A stretch of 64,000 nt of DNA from Streptomyces sp. NBC_00285 (GTDB lineage: Bacteria; Actinomycetota; Actinomycetes; Streptomycetales; Streptomycetaceae), in NCBI RefSeq assembly GCF_036174265.1, contig NZ_CP108055.1:620001-684000 (forward strand), written 5' to 3'. Both the position numbers and the translations under genes were made by a program. The notes beneath the pieces were generated by a model, which made no database searches, had not been told where the DNA came from, and worked only from the letters and a program-made list of their open reading frames with translations. Positions 36,620 to 45,772 of this stretch are shown in pieces. Positions within the stretch are counted from its first letter, which is position 1, and each line of letters begins with the position of its first letter.

Positions 36620-38056
36620 TTGCCGTCGACGCCTGGCGATCAGTTGCCCCCGCCGGGCACCCGGACCCCCACCCGGAAAGGCACCACGACCCTGCGGAAC
36701 GAACCGCGCAGCCGCTCCGACGACACCCCCGCCGCCGTGCCCCCGCCCCGCCGGTCGGCCTTCTCCCCCGCGGCCGACGTCATCGGCTCGGAGCTGGACC
36801 TGGGGCTGACCGGCAGCCATGTCGTGCACGCGCTGACGCCCGGCTTCTGCGACGCGGCGTCCCTGTATCTGCTGGAGCGGTGGCGGCGCGAGGAGACGAC
36901 GTACGCGGGTGCGGATCCCGCCCAGATCGAGGCGCGGCGCCTGGCGTTGCGCGTGGGGACGGACGCGCCGGAGTCCTGGGACGGTGTCCTGCCGGTCGGT
37001 GAGGTGATCGTCTTCCCCCGTGAGACGCCGCACGCCCGCGCGCTGGTCGACGGGCACGCGCAGTTGCTCGACGCGGTCGACGACCACACGGCCGAGCGGC
37101 TCGCCGCCTCCGCCGGCCAGGATGCGCGGCTCGGCGAGCTCCTGAAGGCGCGTTCGTTCCTGGTGGTGCCGCTGCGGCTGCGGGGCGGCGCGATCGGCTT
37201 CGTCGCCTGCACGCGCGGACCGGACCGGGAGCCCTTCGTGACCGCGGAGGTCGCGGCCGTGGAGTCGCTGGCCGCGCGCGCCTCGGTCGCACTGGACAAC
37301 GCGCGCCGCTACGAACACGAGCGCCGTACCGCGCTGGCCATCCGGGGCAGTCTGCTGCCGGGCACGATCCAGGAGGTCGAGGGCTGCCGCATCGCCCACG
37401 GCTCCCTCCCCGCCGGGCAGGGCTCGATCATAGGCGGTGACTGGTTCGACGTACTGAGACGGCCCGACGACCGGGTCAGCCTCATCGTCGGGGACGCCAT
37501 GGGGCACGGTCCGGAGTCCGCCGTGGCGATGATCCAGCTGCGCACCGCCGTCCGCACCCTGGCGAGCCTGGACATCCCCGCCGCCGATCTCGTACGTCGG
37601 CTCGACGCGCTCGCCAGCGACACCCCGGGCGCCTCCTTCGCGACCTGCATCTACGCCGAGTGGGACGCCCGGCGCCGCACCTGCACCCTCGTGGGCGCCG
37701 GTCACCCTCCCCCGCTGCTGCGCGGGCCGGACGGCCGGACCGCTCCGGTCACGCTGGTCAGCGCGGGCCTGCCGCTCGGACTCGGCGCGGGCACCTACGA
37801 ACCGACCGTGCTGACGATCGACGCCCCGGCCCTCCTCGTCCTCTACAGCGACGGCCTGGTCGAGTCCCGGGACGCCGACATAGACCACGAGATCGCCCGT
37901 CTCGCCCGCTCCCTGGACACGGCCGCCGCCGAGCCCGCCGAGAGCCAGGACTCGCTGCCCGCCCTGTGCCGACGGCTGCTGCACGCCCCCTCCGACCCGG
38001 CCGGCGCCGACGACCGCACGCTGCTGCTCGCCGAACTCACGCCCGCCGTGCGCTAG
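36620..38056 (+). CDS. GAF-SpoIIE (PP2C-type) phosphatase
   Basis: 478 residues if the TTG at 36620 is the start; a TTG at 36644 is an alternative and neither has a clear ribosome site, so the N-terminus is uncertain. A GAF-like domain (about 60-235, ending ARASVALDNARRYEHERR) precedes the SpoIIE phosphatase (about 240-478) with metal motifs IGGDWFDVL and VGDAMGHGPESAVAM and a terminal GADDRTLLLAEL. It converges with an RsbW-like ATPase gene, one base apart. The two form a plausible phosphatase/anti-sigma regulatory pair, though on opposite strands. Confidence 0.88.
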   Translation: MPSTPGDQLPPPGTRTPTRKGTTTLRNEPRSRSDDTPAAVPPPRRSAFSPAADVIGSELDLGLTGSHVVHALTPGFCDAASLYLLERWRREETTYAGADPAQIEARRLALRVGTDAPESWDGVLPVGEVIVFPRETPHARALVDGHAQLLDAVDDHTAERLAASAGQDARLGELLKARSFLVVPLRLRGGAIGFVACTRGPDREPFVTAEVAAVESLAARASVALDNARRYEHERRTALAIRGSLLPGTIQEVEGCRIAHGSLPAGQGSIIGGDWFDVLRRPDDRVSLIVGDAMGHGPESAVAMIQLRTAVRTLASLDIPAADLVRRLDALASDTPGASFATCIYAEWDARRRTCTLVGAGHPPPLLRGPDGRTAPVTLVSAGLPLGLGAGTYEPTVLTIDAPALLVLYSDGLVESRDADIDHEIARLARSLDTAAAEPAESQDSLPALCRRLLHAPSDPAGADDRTLLLAELTPAVR

Positions 38057-38057
38057 T

Positions 38058-38498
38058 TCAGGCCGTCAGGTTCGCCCATACGGCGTTGCCTCCGGTCAGC
38101 CTGGAGCGGACCACCCCCCAGGAGTCCGCAAGCTGCTCCACGAGGAAAAGTCCGCGCCCGCCCTCGTCGTCGAGGCCCGCCCGGCACTGACGGAGCGTGG
38201 GTCCCGAATGGTCGTGGTCGTGCACCTCCAGCCTCAACACCCCCTCGGTGACCAGTCCGATGCCGCACAGGATGCGCACGCTGAGGGTGTGGCACACGGC
38301 GTTGGTGGCCAGCTCGGACAGCAGCAGTACCGCGTCGGCGCACACGTCGCCCGGCAGGCTCCAGGACTTGAGCCGGGTACCGACAGAGCGCCGGGCCACG
38401 CCGACGCTGGAGCGCTGCGCGGGGAGTTCGATCCAGTGTGTTCGCTCCGGGTCCGCGGCGTCTAACAGCTGACGGGACGAAGTCATGAGGGGGGACAC
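38058..38498 (-). CDS. RsbW-like ATP-binding regulatory protein (HATPase_c_2)
   Basis: 146 residues from a GTG with GGAAGG 8 nt upstream; an in-frame ATG at 38486 lacks one. It is a stand-alone GHKL ATPase: N box LLLSELATNAVCHT, G1 DEGGRGLFLVEQLADSWG, with VRSRLTGGNAVWANL at the end. Such proteins in Streptomyces act as anti-sigma or anti-anti-sigma kinases, and many are orphans. No sigma factor gene is in the window. It ends 2 bp from the SpoIIE phosphatase stop. It is divergent from the XRE gene across 263 bp in which I found no clear site. Confidence 0.85.
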   Translation of the reverse strand: MSPLMTSSRQLLDAADPERTHWIELPAQRSSVGVARRSVGTRLKSWSLPGDVCADAVLLLSELATNAVCHTLSVRILCGIGLVTEGVLRLEVHDHDHSGPTLRQCRAGLDDEGGRGLFLVEQLADSWGVVRSRLTGGNAVWANLTA

Positions 38499-38761
38499 GG
38501 TGTTGGCCTTCCGTGGGGGCGGCGGCGCGGCCGGGCGAGACGCATCGGGAATCGGGACGGTGCCAACACACGGGAGGGTAATAGCGGTTGGCGTCACCGT
38601 GGTCGCGTTCGGCGGCACGGGTCACACAAGTAACTATGCTCGCACCCAAGTTCAACCTGCAACCAGCTGCCTGATAATTTCAGAAAGCCGGTATCGGTCT
38701 GGCGGCGTCACCAAGCCACTGTCAGACTCGGGCCGGTGACAGTCCCTCAGGAGGTCAGGAC

Positions 38762-39637
38762 ATGAGCGAAGGCCGTACGGGCACGGGTGGCACCAGTGCT
38801 CCCACCGTTCTGCGCATGATCCTGGGCCGCCGTCTTCAGGAGCGGCGGCAGGACGCGGGGGCCTCCCTGGAGGACGCGGCCAGGGCACTGCGGGTGACGT
38901 CGCTGACCATCCGCCGCCTGGAGAAGGCGGAAGTCTCCCTCAAGCCGCTGTACGTGGAGAAGCTGCTGGAGACCTACGGGGCCGACCAGCAGGAGATCGA
39001 CGAGTTCATCGCCCTCGCCGAGCGGGCCAACGAGCCCGGCTGGTGGCACATGTACCGCAATGTGCTGCCGAACTGGTTCAGCGCCTACGTCAGCCTGGAG
39101 GCCGGCGCCAGGACGCTGCGCACCTACGAGCCCCACTACGTCACGGGCCTGCTGCAGACCCACGCCTACGCGCGCGGAGTGCTGCGCGGCGGCTTCCCCA
39201 ACGAGGGCGACCAGGACCTCGGACACCGCGTGGACCTGCGGCTGCGCCGCCAGAGCCTGCTGGAGAGATCCGACGCGCCCACGCTGTGGGTCGTGATGGA
39301 AGAGGCCGTACTGCACCGGGTGGTCGGCGGTGCCGAGGTCATGCGGGAGCAGATCGATCGGCTCCTGGAGGCCTCGGAACTGGAGCACGTCAGCGTCGAC
39401 GTCGTGCCGTTCGCCGCCGGCGCCCACGTGGGGGCGTGCGCGCCGTTCACCTACTTCCGCTTCGAGGAACCGGAACTGCCGGACATCGTCTACACGGAGG
39501 TTCTCTCCGGCGCGATGTACCTGGATCAGCGCTCCGACGTGTCGGCGCACCTGGAGGCGCACAACCGCATGTCCCTGCTGACCTCGGACGCGGACAGCAA
39601 GGCACTCCTGAACCGCATGCGCAAGGAGTACTCATGA
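38762..39637 (+). CDS. XRE regulator with DUF5753 (WhiJ-like)
   Basis: 291 residues. An N-terminal helix-turn-helix (about 18-75, LGRRLQERRQDAGASLEDAA, RALRVTSLTIRRLEKAEV) is followed by the DUF5753 domain, recognisable by WHMYRNVLPNWFSAYVSLEA and YEPHYVTGLLQTHAYARGVL. This pairing is the large WhiJ-like family of Streptomyces, which acts in developmental and antibiotic regulation together with a small DUF397 protein encoded next door. The start follows CAGGAGGT. The stop overlaps the DUF397 start. Confidence 0.92.
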   Translation: MSEGRTGTGGTSAPTVLRMILGRRLQERRQDAGASLEDAARALRVTSLTIRRLEKAEVSLKPLYVEKLLETYGADQQEIDEFIALAERANEPGWWHMYRNVLPNWFSAYVSLEAGARTLRTYEPHYVTGLLQTHAYARGVLRGGFPNEGDQDLGHRVDLRLRRQSLLERSDAPTLWVVMEEAVLHRVVGGAEVMREQIDRLLEASELEHVSVDVVPFAAGAHVGACAPFTYFRFEEPELPDIVYTEVLSGAMYLDQRSDVSAHLEAHNRMSLLTSDADSKALLNRMRKEYS

Positions 39638-39885
39638 CCGGCACCGACTGCCACGTCTACAACGGGATGCCCGCCGCCGAACTCGGTGACCAGGGCTGGG
39701 AGTCCCCGTGGAGCGGCCCCAACGGGGGGCAGTGCGTGCAGACGAAGCTCCTGGCCGACGGCCGGGTCGCCATGCGGCAGTCGACCGATCCGGCCGGACC
39801 CGCGCTGATCTACACCCCGCAGGAGATCGCCGCGTTCGTCGCGGGCGTCAAGCGGGGCCTCGCCGACCATCTGACGGCCGGCTGA
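39634..39885 (+). CDS. DUF397 small protein, partner of the XRE regulator
   Basis: 83 residues; ATG overlaps the regulator stop (ATGA). The DUF397 pattern is visible: WESPWSGPNGGQCVQTKLLADGRVAMRQSTDP and a C-terminal FVAGVKRGLADHL helix. Such proteins accompany WhiJ-like regulators and probably modulate them. An unusual feature is the N-terminal extension with HVYNGMPAAELGDQGW. Confidence 0.88.
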   Translation: MTGTDCHVYNGMPAAELGDQGWESPWSGPNGGQCVQTKLLADGRVAMRQSTDPAGPALIYTPQEIAAFVAGVKRGLADHLTAG

Positions 39886-39959
39886 TCCACGACCCGAGCC
39901 GGACCTGCCCCGGCAGCGACCCGCCCGACACCCCACGCACACCACTTGAAAGGGACAGG

Positions 39960-40778
39960 ATGAGCAACTCGCACGCCGCGCGGGAGATCGACACCAGCCG
40001 GCCCCACTCCGCCCGGATGTACGACTACTACCTCGGCGGCAAGGACCACTTCGACGTCGACAAGCAGGCGGCCGAGACCGTCGCGGCCACCTACCCCGGC
40101 ATCTTCACGTGCGCCCGCGAGATCCGCTCCTTCATGCACCGTGCGACCCGCGTCCTCGCGCAGGAGTACGGCATCCGGCAGTGGCTGGACATCGGCACCG
40201 GCATCCCCACCGAGCCGAACCTGCATCAGGTGGCCCAGTCCGTGGCCCCCGAGGCACGGGTGGTGTACGCCGACAACGACCCTCTGGTCCTCAAGTACGC
40301 CGAGCGCCTGATGCGCAACACACCCGAGGGCCGGACGGCGTACGTCCAGGGCGACTTCACCGGCCCCGAGGCGATCCTCGGCTCCCCCGAACTGGCCAAG
40401 ACCCTCGACCTGAACCGGCCGGTGGCCCTGTCCCTCAACGCCATCCTGCACTTCGTGCCGGACGACTGGGACCCGTACGGCACCGTCGCCCGCCTCATGG
40501 ACGCCCTGCCCTCGGGCAGCGCTTTGGCCGTGAGCCACTGCACGGGCGACTTCGCTCCGGCGCTCTGGGAGAAGCTCGTCGGCATCTACGCCGCCGCGGG
40601 CACCCGGGCCCAGGTCCGCAGCCGGGAGGAGGTCGCCCGCTTCTTCAAGGGACTCGACCTGCTCGAACCCGGCGTCTCCCTGACCCACCGCTGGCGCCCC
40701 GACGACCCGCAGGGCCCGGGCCCGGAGCTCACGGACGCCGAGGTCAGCGCATGGGCCGGGGTGGGCATCAAGCCGTGA
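39960..40778 (+). CDS. SAM-dependent methyltransferase, DUF574 family (copy 2)
   Basis: 272 residues; ATG after GAAAGGGACAGG. The signatures HSARMYDYYLGGKDHFDVDKQAA, WLDIGTGIPTEPNLHQVAQ and ARVVYADNDPLVLKYAERLM with LSLNAILHFVPDD match the family, and the C-terminus ends in AWAGVGIKP. It follows the XRE/DUF397 pair by 74 bp and may be in their operon. It is a clear paralogue of the gene at 35768. Substrate unknown. Confidence 0.88.
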   Translation: MSNSHAAREIDTSRPHSARMYDYYLGGKDHFDVDKQAAETVAATYPGIFTCAREIRSFMHRATRVLAQEYGIRQWLDIGTGIPTEPNLHQVAQSVAPEARVVYADNDPLVLKYAERLMRNTPEGRTAYVQGDFTGPEAILGSPELAKTLDLNRPVALSLNAILHFVPDDWDPYGTVARLMDALPSGSALAVSHCTGDFAPALWEKLVGIYAAAGTRAQVRSREEVARFFKGLDLLEPGVSLTHRWRPDDPQGPGPELTDAEVSAWAGVGIKP

Positions 40779-40831
40779 CCGCAGGCGCGCCGTGCGGGTC
40801 CGGGCGACTCCGCACGGCCCGTCCCGGCAAC

Positions 40832-40960
40832 GCGCCGGCGAAGCTCCCGATGGTGCGGATCTACCAGATCCTCACGCGGGGCGTGGAGCCGCAGAGCTCG
40901 TGGCTGCTGCCGTCCACCGGAAGCGACCGCCGGCCGGTGGCGGCCCGCGTCAGATGGTGA
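40832..40960 (+). pseudogene. vanJ: Decayed 3' fragment of a second vanJ
   Basis: The last 42 codons and stop of a vanJ-like gene remain just before the vanK control region. Compared with the C-terminus of the intact VanJ at 58853-58981, 27 of 42 residues are identical (for example SSWLLPSTGSDRRPVAARVRW against SSWVLPATGSDHRPVAAGISW). Two active-site positions of the endonuclease/phosphatase fold are lost: Asp to Tyr (RIYQIL) and the SDH His to Arg. No start or earlier domain remains; similarity ends sharply near 40832. The position directly upstream of vanK is where vanJ lies in Streptomyces coelicolor. Confidence 0.8.
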
Positions 40961-41000
40961 CCACATCCCGTTGGGGCGCTGCACCGGAGAATCCGGAGCA

Positions 41001-41062
41001 TATCGTCGGCGTATCGAAAACCGCATACGCGCCTGCAACACCGCATTGCCTTGACTGGCGGC
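41001..41062 (+). promoter_or_regulatory. VanR-type control region of vanK
   Basis: TATCG (41001) and TATCG (41012), 11 bp apart, are followed by AAAACCGCATACG. TTGACT at 41051-41056 ends 6 nt before the vanK ATG and could be a -10 element of a leaderless transcript. The first TATCG is 62 nt from the ATG, as in the vanH and vanJ copies. Confidence 0.8.
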
Positions 41063-42262
41063 ATGTCCTACAGCGAACCGGTGCAAGCAGCAGCCGAGCC
41101 CCGAAGGTACTCGGAGACAAGCGCCTCGGGCGGGCCTCTGACCGTCAGGCCGATCAGCGCCCCTGAGCACTTGGCGTACGTACGATCGCAGCGGTCGGCC
41201 AGCTTCCTGCAGACACCGGCCTGGGGCAGTGTGAAAGCCGAGTGGCGCAGCGAGTCCCTCGGCTGGTTCGACGGCGGGCACCTGGTCGGCGCCGGGCTCG
41301 TCCTGCACCGCCCGGTGCCGAAGCTCGAACGGTTCACGCTGGCCTATCTGCCCGAAGGCCCGGTCATCGACTGGACCGGCAACCTCGGCGTGTGGCTCGA
41401 CCCGCTGGCGGCCCATCTCAAGGCGCACGGCGCGTTCGCGCTCCGGCTCGGCCCGCCGGTCCGCACGGACACGTGGAGCGCCGAACAGGTCAAGGAGGGT
41501 GTCGCCGACCCGGGCCGCAAGCGGCTCACCGACGTACCGGGCCCGTGGTCGGACCCGGTCGGCGCCCAGGTGGCCAGGTGGCTCAGGGGTGCGGGCTGGC
41601 TGCCGCAGAGCCCTCAGGACGGCTTCGGGGTCGGGCATCCGCAGTTCAAGTACGAGCTTCCGCTGGCCGGCAGGACCGAGGACCAGCTACTCAAAGGCAT
41701 GAGTCAACAATGGCGCCGCAACATCAAGAAGGCGGCCAGGGAGGGAGTCGAGGTCACGGTCGGCGCGGAAGGGGCGGTCACATCGGACCTGAGGGCGTTT
41801 CACGACCTCTACGTCCAGACCGCCGAGCGGGACCGCTTCACGCCCCGGCCGCTGGGTTACTTCGAGACCATGTTCGCCGCGCTGCGTGCGGAGGATCCCG
41901 AGCGGATCAAACTCTGTCTGGCGCGCCATCAGGGCGACTTGGTCGCCGCCACCATCCTGGTCCGCGTCGGTGCCCACGCGGTGTACGCCTACGGCGCCTC
42001 CTCCACCAGGAAGCGCGAGGTGCGCGGTTCCAACGCCTGCCAGTGGGCGATGATCCGCGACTCGCTCGCGGCCGGTTGCGACGTCTACGACCTGCGCGGC
42101 ATCACCCCCACCCTCGACGCCGACGACCCGCACGTCGGGCTGATCCGGTTCAAGGTCGGCACCGGCGGTCAGGTGGTGCGGTACGTGGGCGAGTGGGACC
42201 TGCCCCTGCGGCCTATGGTCTACCGGGCCTTCGACCTCTACATGAGACGCCGTGGGCGGTAG
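41063..42262 (+). CDS. vanK: VanK, FemABX-family peptidyl/aminoacyl transferase
   Basis: 399 residues from the ATG 62 nt after the VanR box; no ribosome site, so probably leaderless. The FemX/FemABX acetyltransferase fold has FLQTPAWGSVKAEWRSESLGWFDGG in its N-terminal domain, QQWRRNIKKAAREGVEV in the middle and ILVRVGAHAVYAYGASS with NACQWAMIRDSLAAGCDVYDLRGI near the end. In S. coelicolor VanK adds the glycine branch to stem peptides ending in D-Ala-D-Lac and is needed for resistance. It follows the vanJ remnant and converges on murF. The N-terminus MSYSEP resembles VanH's MTYSEP, also at the DNA level. Confidence 0.92.
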   Translation: MSYSEPVQAAAEPRRYSETSASGGPLTVRPISAPEHLAYVRSQRSASFLQTPAWGSVKAEWRSESLGWFDGGHLVGAGLVLHRPVPKLERFTLAYLPEGPVIDWTGNLGVWLDPLAAHLKAHGAFALRLGPPVRTDTWSAEQVKEGVADPGRKRLTDVPGPWSDPVGAQVARWLRGAGWLPQSPQDGFGVGHPQFKYELPLAGRTEDQLLKGMSQQWRRNIKKAAREGVEVTVGAEGAVTSDLRAFHDLYVQTAERDRFTPRPLGYFETMFAALRAEDPERIKLCLARHQGDLVAATILVRVGAHAVYAYGASSTRKREVRGSNACQWAMIRDSLAAGCDVYDLRGITPTLDADDPHVGLIRFKVGTGGQVVRYVGEWDLPLRPMVYRAFDLYMRRRGR

Positions 42263-42299
42263 GCCCTGTGTACATGACGCCGAGGGCCACAGAGGCCGA

Positions 42300-43643
42300 C
42301 TACGCGAGCTGGGCGGCCACTTCGTCGAGGCGTGCCCCGCGGGAAGCCTTGACGAGCACCACGTCGTCGGCGGCGAGGTGGCCGTGCAGCCAGGTGACCG
42401 CCGCGCCGTTGCCGTCGAGCGGTACCGCCCGCTCCCCCGCTCCGTCGGCGATCGCCCGTGCGGCCTCGCCGACCACGACCACCACGTCGGCCCGGGCGAC
42501 GGCGTACTCCCCGATGGCGCGGTGTTCGGCCGCGCTGTCGTCGCCGAGTTCGAGCATCTCGCCGAGTACGGCGATTCGGCGCCCGCCCTCGATCGCCGCC
42601 AGCGCGTCCAGGGCGGCGCGGGTCGAGTCGGGGTTGGCGTTGTAGGAGTCGTTGAGCAGCATCGCGCCGCCGGCGAGGACGCGCGGTTCCATCCGCCACG
42701 GGGACAAGGAAGCGGTGGCCAGCGCTGCCGCGGCCATGTCGAGGCTCACTCCGGCCGCCAGACCCGCTGCAGCTGCGGCCGACGCATTGAGCGCCTGGTG
42801 GGCGCCCACGTGCGGCAGCGCGACGGGGGCGCAGGCGTCGGCGGTCCGCAGGGTGCAGGACGGCCGGCCGAGCCCGTCGAGATTCAGATCGAGCATCGCC
42901 ACGTCGGCGTGCTCCGCTTGTCCGAAGGTCAGCACGGGCCCGTCGGTGAGCGCCCGCATCGTGTCCACGCGGGGATCGTCGGCGTTGAGGACGGCGGTGC
43001 CTCCGGGCGCGAGCCCCCGCACGAGCTCGCCCTTGGTTTCGGCGATGGCCGCGCGGGACCCGAACTCGCCGAGGTGGGCCTGGCCGACGTTGAGGACAAC
43101 GCCGATGTCGGGCGCGACCAGACCGGTGAGCGCGGCGATGTCGCCGATGTGGCGGGCTCCCATCTCCAGAACGAGGAACCGGGTGGCGGCGTCCGCACGC
43201 AGCATGGTCAGCGGCACGCCGAGTTCGTTGTTGAGCGAGCCGATCGTGGCGACCGTCGGCCCCGCGCTCGACAGCACGGCCGCCAGCATGTCCTTGGTGC
43301 TGGTCTTGCCCTGCGAACCGGTCACCCCGACCACGGTGAGGCCGTCGCGCAGCCGGGCCACGACGTGCGCGGCGAGCGCCTGCAACGCGGCCTGGGTGTC
43401 CTCGACGACGACGGTGGGCAGCGGCGTGGGCCGGGAGCCGAGCACGGCCACCGCACCGGCCCGGCCGGCCTGGCCGACGTATGCGTGGCCGTCGACATGC
43501 TCACCGGCGAAGGCCACGAAGAGACCGCCCGGTTCGGCGCGCCGACCGTCGAGCACGGCCGGTGCGGTCACCGTCACGGCTGCATCGCCCTCGACCGTCC
43601 CGCCGACGATTTCGGCGATCTCGCCGAGGCTGAGGGGGGTCAC
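42300..43643 (-). CDS. murF: MurF-type UDP-MurNAc-tripeptide:D-alanyl-D-X ligase
   Basis: 447 residues from a GTG with AAGGAA about 6 nt upstream. Mur-ligase signatures are intact: P-loop [40 protein letters not shown], and [15 protein letters not shown] in the C-terminal domain. MurF adds the terminal dipeptide to UDP-MurNAc-tripeptide. A dedicated copy beside vanHAX (known also from the teicoplanin cluster and S. toyocaensis) suggests preference for D-Ala-D-Lac. It lies on the opposite strand between vanK and vanH, divergent from vanH across the VanR box (106 bp), and could be co-induced. Confidence 0.9.
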   Translation of the reverse strand: MTPLSLGEIAEIVGGTVEGDAAVTVTAPAVLDGRRAEPGGLFVAFAGEHVDGHAYVGQAGRAGAVAVLGSRPTPLPTVVVEDTQAALQALAAHVVARLRDGLTVVGVTGSQGKTSTKDMLAAVLSSAGPTVATIGSLNNELGVPLTMLRADAATRFLVLEMGARHIGDIAALTGLVAPDIGVVLNVGQAHLGEFGSRAAIAETKGELVRGLAPGGTAVLNADDPRVDTMRALTDGPVLTFGQAEHADVAMLDLNLDGLGRPSCTLRTADACAPVALPHVGAHQALNASAAAAAGLAAGVSLDMAAAALATASLSPWRMEPRVLAGGAMLLNDSYNANPDSTRAALDALAAIEGGRRIAVLGEMLELGDDSAAEHRAIGEYAVARADVVVVVGEAARAIADGAGERAVPLDGNGAAVTWLHGHLAADDVVLVKASRGARLDEVAAQLA

Positions 43644-43687
43644 GCTGATTCCTTGTAAGCCATGCCCCCAGTAAATGCCCCACAGTG

Positions 43688-43749
43688 TATCGCCGGCATA
43701 TCGAAAACCACATACGTTCCGGCAACACCACACGGCCTTGACTGTACGT
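43688..43749 (+). promoter_or_regulatory. VanR-type control region of vanHAX (and perhaps murF)
   Basis: TATCG at 43688 and 43699 (11 bp apart), then AAAACCACATACG, with TTGACT 6 nt before the vanH ATG. Spacing to the ATG is 62 nt. It lies in the murF-vanH divergent gap. Confidence 0.85.
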
Positions 43750-44727
43750 ATGACCTACAGCGAACCGCCCCGCGTCACCGTCTATGGATGCGGCCCCGAT
43801 GAGGCTGTCCTGTTCCGAGAGCTGGCGCCACGCTACGGCGTGACGCCGACCATTACGGACGCACCGGTATCCGAAGCGAATATCGAAATGGCAGCCGGAA
43901 GCCGATGTATCAGCGTCGGCCATAAGGCCCGCATCGCCAACGCCACGCTCCTTGCGCTTGGCCTGGCCGGCGTGACGTATATATCCACGCGGAGCATCGG
44001 GTGCAACCACATCGATGTGGATTACGCGGACAGCATCGGCATCACGGTGGAAAACGTCAGTTACTCGCCGGACAGCGTGGCCGACTTCACGCTGATGCTG
44101 ATGCTGATGGCGGTGCGCGACGCAAAGTCCCTCCTCCGCCGCTCGGATGCCCGCGATTTCCGGCTGAACGAAGTGCGCGGCAGAGAACTGCGCGATCTGA
44201 CCGTGGGCGTCATCGGTACAGGCCGCATCGGCGCTGCGGTCATCGACCGGTTGCAGGGTTTCGGTTGCCGCATACTCGCCCACGACAGCCATCCCAAAAC
44301 GACCGCAGAATACATTCCCCTGGACGAACTGCTGCAGCAGAGCGACCTGGTCACACTCCATGCACCGCTCAATGCGGATACGCATCATCTGCTGAATCGT
44401 CAGAGTATCGAGCGCATGAAACACGGAACGCTGATCGTCAATACCGGACGGGGAGCGCTCATCGACACCGAGGCGCTGATATCGGCACTGGAATGCGGCA
44501 GGGTCGCCGGTGCGGCACTGGATGTCGTCGAGGGTGAGGAAGGAATTTTCTACACCGACTGCCGAACCAGACCCATGAAAAGCAAGTCACTGCTGCGGCT
44601 GCAGGAGCTTTCGAATGTGCTCATCAGCCCGCACACCGCGTACTACACGGACCACGCCCTGCGTGACACGGTCGAGAACTCCCTCACCAACTGCCTGAAA
44701 TTCGAAAGCGGGAACCAGCATGGATAA
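43750..44727 (+). CDS. vanH: VanH D-lactate dehydrogenase
   Basis: 325 residues. It reduces pyruvate to D-lactate for VanA. The NAD-binding GTGRIG is at 156-161; the catalytic Arg lies in NTGRGALID, the Glu in DVVEGEEG and the His in SPHTAYYT, as in D-2-hydroxyacid dehydrogenases. [15 protein letters not shown] and [17 protein letters not shown] blocks match enterococcal VanH. The ATG at 43750 matches the VanH N-terminus ([11 protein letters not shown]) and has no ribosome site, so the mRNA is probably leaderless. The stop overlaps vanA by 8 bp. Third-position G/C is visibly lower than in vanK or murF. Confidence 0.96.
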   Translation: MTYSEPPRVTVYGCGPDEAVLFRELAPRYGVTPTITDAPVSEANIEMAAGSRCISVGHKARIANATLLALGLAGVTYISTRSIGCNHIDVDYADSIGITVENVSYSPDSVADFTLMLMLMAVRDAKSLLRRSDARDFRLNEVRGRELRDLTVGVIGTGRIGAAVIDRLQGFGCRILAHDSHPKTTAEYIPLDELLQQSDLVTLHAPLNADTHHLLNRQSIERMKHGTLIVNTGRGALIDTEALISALECGRVAGAALDVVEGEEGIFYTDCRTRPMKSKSLLRLQELSNVLISPHTAYYTDHALRDTVENSLTNCLKFESGNQHG

Positions 44728-45772
44728 GCTGAAGGTCGGCATCATATTCGGCGGACGTTCCGAAGAGCACCACATCTCCGTCAAGTCCGCACAAGAGGTC
44801 GCCCGGAACCTCGATGCCGAGAAGTACGAACCGTTCTACATCGGCATCACCAAGGACGGCGCCTGGAAGCTCTGTGACGGCCCCCACGCGGACTGGGAGA
44901 GCGGAAACTGCCGTCCGGCCGCGTTGTCGCCGGACAGCACCGTGCACGGACTACTCGTCCAGGAACAGGGGCAGGAGCAGGGGCGGTACGAGACGATCCC
45001 TCTGGAGGTCGTGCTGCCCGTGCTGCACGGCAAGCGCGGCGAGGACGGTGCGATACAGGGGCTGCTTGAGCTCTCCGGCATTCCCTATGCGGGCTGCGAT
45101 GTGCAGAGTTCCGCAGTATGCATGGACAAATCACTTGCCTATACGGTCGCCGCGAGCGCGGGAATCGCCACGCCGAAATTCTGGACGGTTGCGGCAGACC
45201 GGAACATCGATCTCGACCTGCTCACCTTTCCAGTCTTCGTGAAGCCGGCCCGTTCGGGCTCGTCCTTTGGCGTCACCAAGGTGTCCCGGGCAGAAGAAGT
45301 GCACAGGGCGGTGGAGACCGCACGGCAGTACGACGCGAAGGTTCTGATCGAAGAGGCCGTCGTCGGCAGCGAGATCGGCTGCGCCATCCTGGGGAACGAA
45401 CTCGATCTCGTGGTGGGCGAGGTGGACCGGATCGCTCTCTCGCACGGGTTCTTCCGAATCCACCAGGAGGATACGCCGGAGGCCGGTTCCGACAACTCGA
45501 CGGCGATCGTTCCCGCCGACATTCCCGCTGACTCCCGCCTGCTCGTCCAGGAGACCGCCATGGCCGTATACCGCGCCTTGGGGTGCAGCGGTCTCGCGCG
45601 GGTGGACCTGTTCCTCAAGGAGGACGGAGCAGTGGTCCTCAACGAGGTCAACACATTCCCCGGCATGACCTCGTACAGCCGCTATCCGCGCATGATGGCA
45701 GCAGCAGGTTTTCCGCTCGGTGATGTGATCGACCGCATCCTGTCCTTGGCATTGACAGGGAAGAGCCGATGA
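44720..45772 (+). CDS. vanA: VanA D-alanine:D-lactate ligase
   Basis: 350 residues, ATP-grasp fold. It joins D-Ala and D-Lac to make the depsipeptide that vancomycin binds poorly. EEHHISVKSA and GGRSEEH mark the N-terminal subdomain. FVKPARSGSSFGV is the ATP loop, and NEVNTFPGMTSYSRYP carries metal ligands. The omega-loop reads FFRIHQE with His248, the feature of D-Lac ligases; D-Ala-D-Ala ligases carry a Tyr/Lys motif there. It starts 8 bp inside vanH and its stop overlaps vanX (ATGA), so the three are translationally coupled. Confidence 0.96.
   Translation: MDKLKVGIIFGGRSEEHHISVKSAQEVARNLDAEKYEPFYIGITKDGAWKLCDGPHADWESGNCRPAALSPDSTVHGLLVQEQGQEQGRYETIPLEVVLPVLHGKRGEDGAIQGLLELSGIPYAGCDVQSSAVCMDKSLAYTVAASAGIATPKFWTVAADRNIDLDLLTFPVFVKPARSGSSFGVTKVSRAEEVHRAVETARQYDAKVLIEEAVVGSEIGCAILGNELDLVVGEVDRIALSHGFFRIHQEDTPEAGSDNSTAIVPADIPADSRLLVQETAMAVYRALGCSGLARVDLFLKEDGAVVLNEVNTFPGMTSYSRYPRMMAAAGFPLGDVIDRILSLALTGKSR

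Noticed and set aside
39043..39885. 280-codon frame through the XRE gene ending in the DUF397 gene
   Set aside because: Only the last 83 codons are real, starting at the ATGA overlap; the earlier part is out of frame with the XRE gene.
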